Of a DNA stretch of 23,500 nucleotides, positions 1 through 6,862 are shown piece by piece. The first letter of the stretch is position 1, and each line of letters begins with the position of its first letter. Origin of the DNA: JBMDXK01 sp048594375 (GTDB taxonomy: Bacteria; Pseudomonadota; Alphaproteobacteria; Rhizobiales; Methylopilaceae); NCBI GenBank assembly GCA_048594375.1, contig JBMDXK010000024.1:1-23500 (forward strand). Direction: 5' to 3'. The notes beneath the pieces were generated by a model that was not told where the DNA came from, ran no database searches, and was given only the letters and a program-made list of their open reading frames with translations. The translations under genes were made by a program, and so were the position numbers.

Positions 1-2
1 TT

Positions 3-134
3 AATGCCAACATCCGCCACTACCTTGCACGGTTCAGACGGAAAACACGCTGTACCACAAAATGCGCCACAATGGCTTACCTCTCCATCATTCTATGGGC
101 AAACCAAAATAACGCAACATCATTAATCAGTTAG
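3..134 (+). pseudogene. IS1-family transposase, 3' end only (cut by window edge)
   Basis: Frame 3 is open from the window edge to a TAG at 132-134 and encodes 43 residues beginning NANIRHYLARFRRKTRC, followed by a hydrophobic tail (MAYLSIILWANQN). The pattern N-x-x-x-R-H-x-L-A-R-x-x-R-[KR]-T-x-C, followed some residues later by M-x-x-L-S-I, is what I know from the C-terminus of IS1-type DDE transposases. The upstream part is outside the window, so it cannot be said whether the element is intact or a remnant. The sequence TTGGAGTC at about 148-155 resembles the inner part of an IS1 right inverted repeat, so the element may end near 160. This identification is by pattern memory only. Confidence 0.55.
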
Positions 135-257
135 CAAAGCCGTATTTTTGGAGTCGTTTTTATGATAACACTCCCACGCATAGGGTTAGGTTCACACTGA
201 AGCAATGGCAGTTCTTTTTGGTTAAGCCGTAGCTTGGTAAAACAGAGGAATGTGAAA
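135..257. other. Intergenic stretch, probable IS1 right end and leader of the orphan gene
   Basis: No gene is seen. The left part holds the putative IS1 terminus (TTGGAGTC near 148-155). The right part ends in AGAGG (244-248), a ribosome binding site for a GTG start at 258. No convincing -35/-10 pair was identified. Confidence 0.35.
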
Positions 258-1352
258 GTGCAGATTACAGCGTTAGATCGTAATAGTATTCAGTCTTTCG
301 ATACACAAAATATGCCAAGGTATTCGAGGAGAGCTTCAAACAGGCAGCGTGTAAACACTGAAAGTTATGGTGCTTTTGCTGGGGTGGAAGGCATGATTTC
401 TCTGCAGCCAGTACAAATGGTTGGATTAAACAGAAATCATGATATTTCTAATATTCGGGTAACTGAGCAGAGAGCACCAGATCACGCTTCTGCAGGTGTT
501 TATATTTTAGCACATGATAAAAACTCTTCTACAAAATTTTTGTCAGACCAGTTTGCAACATTAGGCGAGGCGTTAGCGCATGCGCCGAGTGATCCACATA
601 CACGTTTTTCAGTTATCGTAAACCGCCCTCCTGATTATGCTCATGAGTTTAGATCGCCTACACGTCTTGATAATAAAACAATTCGTTTGAAGCAAAAAGA
701 AGCAAATTTAGCTGGTGTTTCCCCTATAAACTATACTCCTGAGTACATGTTACCCCATTTGCAAAGTGCTAGTGAGCCAACTTGGACTCCAAGTTCTGCA
801 TCGACATCAGCCGCTCCAGCTCCAGCAACATGGACGCCCAACTCTGCTTCGATTGCTCAAGCCGGTTACGCCTCATCATCCTATACGCCAACAAGAGCAT
901 ATGGGCCTTTTGATGCCCAACAAAACACTGTTCGCCTCCTTGCGACCCAAATGATAGGGCCTTATGATCGGAGGAATTATGTTTCCAACGTACCTATACG
1001 CCACGAATTAACCAGCGATAACTCTAGAGGCGTTTATATTGAAGCAAGTGGGTCTGATGGGAGAACGTTTATTTCTCAAGCCTTTAACTCCGTTGGAGAA
1101 GCACTTCTTCATGCGCCAAGTGATGCACAAACACGGTTTTCAGTTGTGCTGAAATATCCTCCCGGTGATGTTCTTCAAGCAGAAGAAATAGGTGTTTTAA
1201 GTGCAAATGTCATTTATGCTTATCAGCAACAAGCTATCAATGAAGGCAAAACTACTGAAGATGCCTATTACGTGGCTCGTGAAGAACAATCAGCTTACCC
1301 CGCTTATGGGCAGGTGAATTACAGCAATTATGATTATTCATCTTACCGCTGA
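258..1352 (+). CDS. Orphan protein with two ~90-residue internal repeats
   Basis: Not recognised. The frame is open from a TTG at 234, but the best start is GTG 258, preceded by AGAGG (244-248) at 9 nt spacing; the TTG has no ribosome binding site. The product (~364 residues) has no signal peptide or membrane segment. It contains two copies of a domain, roughly residues 37-130 and 215-306 from the GTG. They share the order Y-G-x-F, x-Q-M-[VI]-G, G-V-Y-I, F-[LI]-S-[DQ]-x-F, then GEAL-x-HAPSD-x-x-TRFSV and PP. The linker is rich in Ser, Thr, Pro and Ala and repeats TWTP-[SN]-SAS twice. The last ~45 residues are rich in Tyr and Gln. Codon use is more AT-rich than the adjacent minus-strand genes. 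The 3' end overlaps the convergent DUF6898-like gene by 10 nt. An acquired or fast-evolving secreted or structural protein is possible, but that is inference. Confidence 0.8.
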   Translation: MQITALDRNSIQSFDTQNMPRYSRRASNRQRVNTESYGAFAGVEGMISLQPVQMVGLNRNHDISNIRVTEQRAPDHASAGVYILAHDKNSSTKFLSDQFATLGEALAHAPSDPHTRFSVIVNRPPDYAHEFRSPTRLDNKTIRLKQKEANLAGVSPINYTPEYMLPHLQSASEPTWTPSSASTSAAPAPATWTPNSASIAQAGYASSSYTPTRAYGPFDAQQNTVRLLATQMIGPYDRRNYVSNVPIRHELTSDNSRGVYIEASGSDGRTFISQAFNSVGEALLHAPSDAQTRFSVVLKYPPGDVLQAEEIGVLSANVIYAYQQQAINEGKTTEDAYYVAREEQSAYPAYGQVNYSNYDYSSYR

Positions 1353-1558
1353 ATAATCCCCAGCTCGTGCAGTTTGCGTATCAGCTTGGTGCGAGCAAGG
1401 CGTTGTAAGTCGGCCTGTGGAGCGCGGGCGGCACCCACAATCGAAACCTCGATGCCGGTTCGCGCTTCCATGGCAATCACCTTGATATACGCTCCCACCG
1501 GCACCAGTTCATAATAAATCTGGAGGTTGCCGTGATCCCTATTGGAGGGCGGCGAGTT
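1343..1558 (-). CDS. DUF6898-like small protein
   Basis: A 71-residue protein of unknown function. The core reads L-x-x-Y-Y-E-L-V-P-V-G-A-Y-I-K-V-x-A-M-x-x-x-T-G, then EVSIVG, then A-P-Q-x-x-L-x-R-L-A-x-x-K-L. This matches my memory of the alphaproteobacterial DUF6898 family (an aromatic/acidic start, VG-x-x-x-KV, TG-x-EVSIVG, and a C-terminal helix ending A-x-x-KL). Longer starts exist (1567, 1609), but ATG 1558 has AAGGAT about 7 nt upstream. This start overlaps the end of the preceding L,D-transpeptidase gene by 20 nt, so the two are probably translationally coupled. The 3' end overlaps the opposite-strand orphan gene by 10 nt. No catalytic motif is visible. Confidence 0.7.
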   Translation of the reverse strand, partial: NSPPSNRDHGNLQIYYELVPVGAYIKVIAMEARTGIEVSIVGAARAPQADLQRLARTKLIRKLHELGIIQR

Positions 1559-2801
1559 CATCAATGCCATCCTTTTTGTAAATGTCATTGCGGAACTGCG
1601 CAATCCCATCGGGAGAAACCCACGCGGTCATATACACCCAATGCACCGGAGTAGGGGAAGCCAGCTTTGCATCCACCCGCTCACCGGAACGGATTGCGGC
1701 GTCAATCTGCTGCCGAGACCAGTTGCCATTGGGTCTAAGCAGAAATTCTACCAGCTCGCGCACATTCTGTACCCGCACACAGCCGGATGAATGGAAGCGG
1801 GAGTTTTCCCCGAACAGCCCTTTGGAAGGCGTGTCGTGCATATAGACGGCATCCTTGTTCGGCATGTTAATGCGCACACTGCCCATAGAATTGAGATCAC
1901 CCGGATCTTGGCGGAACATATAGTTCATGGCATCCATGGAATTCCAGTTGATCTGCTGCGGATCCAGTTCGCTGCCGCTGCGCTGATCGTAAATGCGGAT
2001 TTTGTTGTGCGTCAGATAACCGGGATCTTTCTGCATCATCGGGATCAGGTCTTTGCGGATGATGGAAGTTGGCACTGTCCAGAAAGGGTTGAAGTTCACG
2101 TCCTGAATGGTCACGCTGTGCACAGGGGATTGGCGGTCAATCTTGCCCACAACAGCCGCATGGCGGGTGGAAACCTGACCTTGCTCCACCGCTTCAATTT
2201 CCGCACCGGGAATATTCACCATTACAAAGCGCTGGTTGCGGCTGACACGGTTTGCCATATCGCGCAAGCGGCCAATATTTGTTTCAAGCTGCTGACGCCG
2301 TGCCGATGCCGAAACGTTGATGGCTGCCAAGGTAATGCTATCCACAATCCCATTGGCAATAATCCCGTTGCGGGTCTGGAAACGGCGCACGCCTGAATCA
2401 GTATAAGAATCAAATACATCGCTGGTGCCAGCGTTTGGCGGCATATCGCCGGATACAATCAGACGCTGCTTGAGCAGAGCCACTGCGGGGGAACGCACAC
2501 CCAGTTTCAGAACCTGCTCTGCGGGAACATGCGGCCAGCCGCCACGCATTTCAATATCCATATAATGCTGCAATGCGGCTTCGGTGGCTTGTACGGTCTG
2601 CTCTGAAAGCAAAGGAATATGATGGGTTTCCATGCGGGTGGCGCTGGAGGTGCTGTCAAACCGTTCCTGCCATTCCACAGAAGCTACCTGTTGCGCTGAC
2701 GCGGGAAGCACAGAAAACAGCCCCAGACAAAACAGGCTGCTGTATCGCAGAGCGCGGGAAAAAGAAGGTGCAACACAGGTAAAGGCAGAGCGGTTTGCCA
2801 C
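1539..2801 (-). CDS. L,D-transpeptidase (YkuD) with peptidoglycan-binding domain
   Basis: A 420-residue envelope enzyme that would form 3-3 cross-links in peptidoglycan or attach proteins to it from the periplasm. The start is GTG 2801, with GGAG 9 nt upstream. Residues ~1-37 are a signal peptide (basic start, hydrophobic SSLFCLGLFSVLP, cleavage near ASAQQ). A PG_binding_1 module follows at ~96-162 (LGVRSPAVALLKQRL, then F-D-x-x-T-D-S-G-V-R-R-F-Q). The YkuD catalytic domain lies at ~190-355. Its signature is His322 (YMHDTP), then His337 and Cys341 in FHSSGCVRV, which fits the family's H-x-S/T-x-G-C-[IV]-R. A ~60-residue C-terminal extension follows. This domain order matches the long YcbB-like type. 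The DUF6898-like gene overlaps its 3' end. Family assignment is firm; the exact cross-link type is not visible. Confidence 0.93.
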   Translation of the reverse strand: MANRSAFTCVAPSFSRALRYSSLFCLGLFSVLPASAQQVASVEWQERFDSTSSATRMETHHIPLLSEQTVQATEAALQHYMDIEMRGGWPHVPAEQVLKLGVRSPAVALLKQRLIVSGDMPPNAGTSDVFDSYTDSGVRRFQTRNGIIANGIVDSITLAAINVSASARRQQLETNIGRLRDMANRVSRNQRFVMVNIPGAEIEAVEQGQVSTRHAAVVGKIDRQSPVHSVTIQDVNFNPFWTVPTSIIRKDLIPMMQKDPGYLTHNKIRIYDQRSGSELDPQQINWNSMDAMNYMFRQDPGDLNSMGSVRINMPNKDAVYMHDTPSKGLFGENSRFHSSGCVRVQNVRELVEFLLRPNGNWSRQQIDAAIRSGERVDAKLASPTPVHWVYMTAWVSPDGIAQFRNDIYKKDGIDELAALQ

Positions 2802-2861
2802 GGTTTTTAACTCCAGAATGCATGAGGAAAATAGCGGGTATGCCTACCCCTTTGTTATTAG

Positions 2862-2908
2862 CAAAAAATTTACGGCAAAAAAGTGATTTTCATGCCGTAA
2901 AGTATTTT
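2862..2908 (-). terminator. Rho-independent terminator of the divK-pleD transcript
   Basis: TTTACGGCA (2869-2877) and TGCCGTAAA (2893-2901) form a perfect 9-bp stem. On the minus strand it lies just after the pleD stop and is followed by a run of six T. The plus-strand side also has six T nearby, so it could work both ways. Confidence 0.8.
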
Positions 2909-2945
2909 TTCAATGATAAAAACGATAGCCGTTTCATAAATGCTA

Positions 2946-4319
2946 CTATGCGGCGTCTGCCACAACGCGGTTGCGGCCGTCACGTTTTGCCCGGTAAAGC
3001 GCCTGATCGGCGCGTTTCAGCAGCGGATCGGCGGTTGTGTCTTCGGGCTGGCGTACGGAAACGCCCACGGAAATAGTAACTTCAATGCGTTGGGTATTGT
3101 TGTTGATGGCAAAGGTTTCCCCTGCAATGCGGCGGCGCAGCCGTTCACCCACGGCACTGGCAATGGAAAGATCAGCTTCCGGCATCACAATGACAAATTC
3201 CTCGCCACCAAAGCGGCAAGCCAGATCAACCCCGCGCACACTGGAGCGCAGCCGCGCCGCAAATTCTTTGAGGACTTCGTCACCGGCATCGTGGCCATAG
3301 GTGTCATTGATGGCTTTGAAAAAATCAATATCCACCAGCAGCACCGAAAGCGGGCGATGGGCTTCGCGGGTTTTTTCCAGCAAAGTACCCAGATGGATTT
3401 CCATATAGCGCCGGTTGTGCAGACGGGTCAGCGGATCGGTGATGGCCAGTTCCATGCTCTGCTGGAAATTGGAACGCAAGCGGTCGGCGTAGCGTTTGCG
3501 TTTCACCTGAGTACGGGCGCGCGCTACCAGTTCGTTGCGGTCAATGGGACGTACAAGATAATCGTTCACCCCCATATCCAGACCGCGCAACAAGCGAGCG
3601 GTATCTTCAAGTTCTGATACAATCAGAATGGGTACGCCGCGGGTGCGTTCCAGCGAACGCAACTGGCTGCACAGGCGCAAACCGTCAAAATCCGTGAGCC
3701 CAAGGCTGATAATCACCAGATCATAATCAATATCAGCGGCGCGGAACAGCGCTTCTTGCGGTGAGGTTTCAATATCAATCTTGTTGTGAATTTCCAGCGC
3801 CGATTTCATCCGGTCGGCGGAGCTGGGGCGGTCATCCACAATCAGAATGTGACCGTTATTGCCGTCATCGCGTACGGCTTCATCCAGCGCATCGGGAATA
3901 CCAATCTGGCGGCTGGTGTGGGCGCGCATCCGCAATTCGTCGGTCATCATTTTCAGACGGGTTAAAGAGCGCACCCGCGCCAGCAGCGCAATATCGGAAA
4001 CAGGTTTGGTCAGAAAATCATCTGCGCCCGCTTCAAGACCTTTAACGCGATCGGAAGGCTGATCCAGCGCAGTGACCATCACAACAGGAATGTGGTGGGT
4101 TTGTGGATCCGCTTTCAGGCGGCGGCACACTTCAAAACCATCCATCCCCGGCATCATCACGTCCAGCAGAATGATGTCACACTGCACACGGGAGCAAATA
4201 TCCAATGCTTCCTGACCGCTCATCGCTGTCATGACTTCAAAATATTCCGCTGTCAGACGGGCTTCGAGCAATTTGATATTCGCGAGAACATCATCAACAA
4301 CCAGAACTCTTGCAGTCAT
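2946..4319 (-). CDS. pleD: PleD-type diguanylate cyclase response regulator (REC-REC-GGDEF)
   Basis: A 457-residue response regulator that makes cyclic di-GMP when its first receiver is phosphorylated. In Caulobacter PleD controls the swarmer-to-stalked transition. Receiver 1 (residues 3-120) has the acidic pair DD at 9-10, phospho-Asp53 in LLDVMMPGMDG, Thr83 and Lys105. Receiver 2 (~157-275) lacks the Asp (IISLGLTDFDG), as is normal for the PleD adaptor receiver. The GGDEF domain (~295-455) has the signature GGEEF at 371-375 and an inhibitory RxxD site (RGVD, 362-365) five residues before it. So the enzyme should be active and subject to product inhibition. ATG 4319 has the strong ribosome binding site AAGGGGGAG. 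It lies 77 nt downstream of divK on the same strand, so the two are probably co-transcribed and end at the hairpin near 2880. Confidence 0.96.
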   Translation of the reverse strand: MTARVLVVDDVLANIKLLEARLTAEYFEVMTAMSGQEALDICSRVQCDIILLDVMMPGMDGFEVCRRLKADPQTHHIPVVMVTALDQPSDRVKGLEAGADDFLTKPVSDIALLARVRSLTRLKMMTDELRMRAHTSRQIGIPDALDEAVRDDGNNGHILIVDDRPSSADRMKSALEIHNKIDIETSPQEALFRAADIDYDLVIISLGLTDFDGLRLCSQLRSLERTRGVPILIVSELEDTARLLRGLDMGVNDYLVRPIDRNELVARARTQVKRKRYADRLRSNFQQSMELAITDPLTRLHNRRYMEIHLGTLLEKTREAHRPLSVLLVDIDFFKAINDTYGHDAGDEVLKEFAARLRSSVRGVDLACRFGGEEFVIVMPEADLSIASAVGERLRRRIAGETFAINNNTQRIEVTISVGVSVRQPEDTTADPLLKRADQALYRAKRDGRNRVVADAA

Positions 4320-4396
4320 GCGGGAAATACTCCCCCTTTAGAACAAACACAAACCTCTATATGACGCTCAGCTTAACCGATATTGTTTTCGCAAAA

Positions 4397-4768
4397 CTAA
4401 ACATCGGCAACAAAGTGCTTCACGGTTTCCAGAAATTTGACAACCGAAATCGGTTTTGAAAGATAGGCTTCACAGCCGCCTTCGCGGATACGTTCTTCAT
4501 CGCCCTTCATAGCGAAGGCAGTAATTGCTACAATGGGAATATCGCGCAGTTCTTCATCTTCTTTCAACCATTTGGTGACTTCCAGACCAGAAACTTCCGG
4601 CAGCTGGATGTCCATCAAGATCAGATCAGGATGGTGGGTGCGCGCAAGGGCAATGGCTTCAATCCCGTTGCGTGTTTGCACCGTTGTGTAGCCATTTGCT
4701 TGCAGAAGGTCGTTGAAGAGTTTCATGTTCAGTTCATTATCTTCAACAATCATTACCGTTTTTGCCAT
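4397..4768 (-). CDS. divK: Single-domain response regulator DivK
   Basis: A 123-residue stand-alone receiver. In alphaproteobacteria DivK takes phosphate from DivJ, gives it to PleC, and acts on DivL to restrain CtrA activity. The protein has the acidic residues ED at 9-10, phospho-Asp53 in LILMDIQLPEVSG, Thr83 in VAITAFAMKGDEE and Lys105 in YLSKPIS. The MDIQLPE...AFAMKGDE pattern is typical of DivK rather than CheY. There is no output domain. ATG 4768 is preceded by GGGAG-like sequence. It sits directly upstream of pleD, the classical divK-pleD arrangement, which strengthens the call. The leader contains a 10-bp hairpin (4827-4854). Confidence 0.95.
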   Translation of the reverse strand: MAKTVMIVEDNELNMKLFNDLLQANGYTTVQTRNGIEAIALARTHHPDLILMDIQLPEVSGLEVTKWLKEDEELRDIPIVAITAFAMKGDEERIREGGCEAYLSKPISVVKFLETVKHFVADV

Positions 4769-4826
4769 GCGCTACTCCAACTCCCAAAGTACGGTCATGC
4801 GTATTGTGTTTCAGCGAAACCCCAGC

Positions 4827-4854
4827 CACATTTTTTATTCTGCTAAAAAATGTG
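4827..4854. other. Perfect 10-bp hairpin upstream of divK
   Basis: CACATTTTTT (4827-4836) and AAAAAATGTG (4845-4854) form a perfect inverted repeat with an 8-nt loop. It lies in the divergent region between divK (-) and the DUF3572 gene (+). The arms are mostly A/T, so it may be a protein-binding dyad or a leader structure; its role is unknown. Confidence 0.5.
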
Positions 4855-4928
4855 TTACGACAGACTTCTATATCTTTAAAATGTAAAATGAATTGGTTGA
4901 GATTTAGCAAATAAATGAGAAAAATCAG

Positions 4929-5210
4929 ATGATAAAACAGAAATATGTTCTTGATGGTGAGGAAACCGCAGTCAAAGCTCTGGTTTTTTTGCTCAATGAC
5001 GATGAAAAACTGCAACGCTTTATGGATTTAACGGGCGTTGATGCCGGATCCATCCGCGATGCCGCGCAAGACCCGCACTTTCTTCAGGCGGTGTATGATT
5101 ATATGCTCAGCGATGAACCGCTTTTGCTGGATTTTGCAGCATGGCTCCAAGTGCATCCTGAACATATTGTGGCGGCACGCAGCCAGCTTGGCGGGTTAGA
5201 CAGTGCCTGA
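4929..5210 (+). CDS. DUF3572 family protein
   Basis: A 93-residue cytoplasmic protein, probably all-helical. It matches my memory of DUF3572, an alphaproteobacterial family that often lies beside divK/pleD. The matching pattern is E-x-x-A-V-K-A-L-x-F-L, then F-x-x-L-T-G-V-D-A-x-x-[IL]-R-x-A-A-Q-D-P-x-F-L-x-A-V-x-D-Y-[ML], and a C-terminal L-x-F-A-x-x-x-x-x-x-P-x-x-[IV]. No catalytic residues are evident and the function is unknown. It is divergent from divK and convergent with gltA. Its TGA stop (5208-5210) lies inside the CTGAAATAC end of a repeat element related to the one after comEC. Confidence 0.8.
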   Translation: MIKQKYVLDGEETAVKALVFLLNDDEKLQRFMDLTGVDAGSIRDAAQDPHFLQAVYDYMLSDEPLLLDFAAWLQVHPEHIVAARSQLGGLDSA

Positions 5211-5328
5211 AATACTATTGTGATGAGCCGAGGCATTGGATTTTTTTGCGTTTCAATGCCGTACTTAAATATGCCGCGCTTGGGTGCTCTGTAAGCCAAC
5301 ATTTCTGCCTCACCAGAGCGTATTCATA
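5207..5328. repeat. Diverged single copy of the 125-bp palindromic repeat
   Basis: The stretch runs from CTGAAATAC (5207-5215) to GTATTCAT (5320-5327). Between the ends it aligns by eye with the comEC-downstream repeat in the same order: an ATTG(G)ATTT block, a TTTGCG/CTGCG block, a GTACT block in the middle, GGTGCTC, CCAACA, CTGCCTCAC and AGCGTATTC. Length is close to the 125-bp unit. The left end contributes the stop codon of the DUF3572 gene, as the left end of the other copy does for comEC. Confidence 0.6.
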
Positions 5329-5354
5329 ACACTTACTGCGTTTGTCTTTTGGCC

Positions 5355-5390
5355 ATTAAAAAGCCGCATCAGGTGATGCGGCTTTTTAAT
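5355..5390. terminator. Bidirectional terminator between the DUF3572 gene and gltA
   Basis: ATTAAAAAGCCGCATC (5355-5370), loop AGGT, and GATGCGGCTTTTTAAT (5375-5390) form a perfect 16-bp stem. Its A-rich and T-rich flanks give a U-tract in both directions. It lies just after the gltA stop (minus) and ~150 bp after the DUF3572 stop (plus), so it can serve both convergent genes. Confidence 0.88.
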
Positions 5391-5400
5391 GTAATCACCA

Positions 5401-6693
5401 TTATTTGCGCATGTTGAGCGGCACATAATCCCGCTGCGGAGCGCCCACATACAGCTGACGCGGGCGGCCAATGCGCTGCTCGGGATCTTCCACCATTTCT
5501 TTCCATTGCGCAATCCAGCCCACAGTACGCGCCAGCGCAAACAGGGCAGTGAACATATCCGCAGGGAAGCCCATGGCTTTCAGGGTAATGCCGGAATAAA
5601 AGTCGATGTTCGGATAAAGCTTTTTCTCGACAAAATAGTCATCCTGTAGCGCAATGCGTTCCAGCTCCATGGCCACATCAAGCAATGGATCATCCTTGAT
5701 GCCCAGTTCTGCCAGCACTTCATGGCAGGTTTTCTGCATAATGCGCGCGCGGGGATCGTAGTTTTTATACACGCGATGCCCAAAGCCCATCAGACGGAAC
5801 GGATCGTTCTTGTCTTTGGCTTTGGCAATATATTCAGGAATGCGATCCACACTGCCAATTTCCGAAAGCATTCTGAGTGCCGCTTCATTGGCACCACCAT
5901 GGGCAGGTCCCCACAGGCAGGCAATACCCGCGGCAATACAGGCAAACGGGTTTGCGCCCGATGAGCCGGCAAGACGCACGGTTGAGGTGGAAGCGTTCTG
6001 TTCATGATCCGCATGGAGAATGAAAATACGGTCAAGGGCGCGGGAAAGCACCGGATTGACCTGATATTCTTCACACGGCACCGCAAAGCACATGCGCAGG
6101 AAGTTGGACGTATAATCCAGATCATTGCGGGGATACACAAAGGGCTGGCCGATATAATATTTATACGCCATTGCCGCAATGGTTGGCATTTTGGCAATCA
6201 TGCGGATGGAGGCAATTTCCCGTGCTTCCGGGTCATTGATATCAGTTGAGTCGTGATAAAACGCAGAAAGTGCGCCCACAACGCCGACCATGACCGCCAT
6301 CGGATGCGCATCGCGGCGGAAGCCGGAGAAAAACCGCGACATTTGCTCATGCACCATGGTATGGCGTGTCACACGGTAGTCAAAATCCACCTTTTGTGCG
6401 GGGGTTGGGAGTTCTCCGTAAAGCAGCAGATGGCAGGTTTCGAGAAAATCTCCATTCATGGCAAGTTGTTCAATGGGGTAGCCGCGGTAGAGCAGCACGC
6501 CTTTATCACCGTCAATGAAGGTGATTTTCGAGCGGCAGCTGGCGGTGGAGGTAAAGCCCGGATCGTAGGTGAATGCGCCTGTATCTTTATAAAGGCTGCC
6601 AATATCCAGAACGTCAGGGCCGATGCTGCCGCTTTCAACCTGATAATTGTGTTCTTTGCCATTGAGGCTGATTGTGCCGGTTTTATCTGTCAT
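5401..6693 (-). CDS. gltA: Citrate synthase
   Basis: A 430-residue type II citrate synthase, which condenses oxaloacetate and acetyl-CoA to citrate at entry to the TCA cycle. ATG 6693 is chosen over the longer open frame because GGGAGGTA ends about 6 nt upstream of it. The N-terminal domain (~1-60) typical of Gram-negative hexameric enzymes is present. Catalytic residues match the E. coli triad: His265 in WGPAHGGANE, His306 in GFGHRVYK and Asp364 in NIDFYSGI. The HADHEQNASTSTVR segment at ~227-240 is also canonical. Length is normal. gltX lies 169 bp upstream on the same strand, a common alphaproteobacterial neighbourhood. A putative promoter with a dyad over the start site is at 6755-6804. 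Confidence 0.98.
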   Translation of the reverse strand: MTDKTGTISLNGKEHNYQVESGSIGPDVLDIGSLYKDTGAFTYDPGFTSTASCRSKITFIDGDKGVLLYRGYPIEQLAMNGDFLETCHLLLYGELPTPAQKVDFDYRVTRHTMVHEQMSRFFSGFRRDAHPMAVMVGVVGALSAFYHDSTDINDPEAREIASIRMIAKMPTIAAMAYKYYIGQPFVYPRNDLDYTSNFLRMCFAVPCEEYQVNPVLSRALDRIFILHADHEQNASTSTVRLAGSSGANPFACIAAGIACLWGPAHGGANEAALRMLSEIGSVDRIPEYIAKAKDKNDPFRLMGFGHRVYKNYDPRARIMQKTCHEVLAELGIKDDPLLDVAMELERIALQDDYFVEKKLYPNIDFYSGITLKAMGFPADMFTALFALARTVGWIAQWKEMVEDPEQRIGRPRQLYVGAPQRDYVPLNMRK

Positions 6694-6754
6694 ATGCTTA
6701 CCTCCCACAGAGACGCTCTCGCGTTGATGATGTTTCACCGCGATGCTCAGCAGA

Positions 6755-6804
6755 CTTAAACATGAAAGTTTAAGATTATGCTGTATGCAGAAAAGCTGTC
6801 GTAA
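6755..6804 (-). promoter_or_regulatory. Putative gltA promoter with overlapping dyad operator
   Basis: On the minus strand TTACGA (6804-6799) and CATAAT (6780-6775) are separated by 18 nt. Immediately downstream, CTTAAAC (6755-6761) and GTTTAAG (6768-6774) form a perfect 7-bp inverted repeat covering the expected transcription start. A regulator binding there would control gltA separately from gltX. This is inference from sequence only. Confidence 0.4.
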
Positions 6805-6862
6805 GAAATGGTTTTATTTTTCCATTTCATAGACAATTTTTCCTTATACCATAAGAGCTAAA

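Noticed and set aside
1791..2396. 201-residue plus-strand open frame
   Set aside because: It is the complement of the L,D-transpeptidase gene; His/Ile-rich noise typical of antisense frames.
2940..3617. 225-residue plus-strand open frame
   Set aside because: It is the shadow of pleD on the opposite strand, with no ribosome binding site or family pattern.
3641..3760. Damaged second receiver in PleD
   Set aside because: Loss of the phospho-Asp in the second receiver is normal for PleD proteins.
4769..4928. CtrA binding sites in the divK promoter region
   Set aside because: No full TTAA-N7-TTAA site could be read there.
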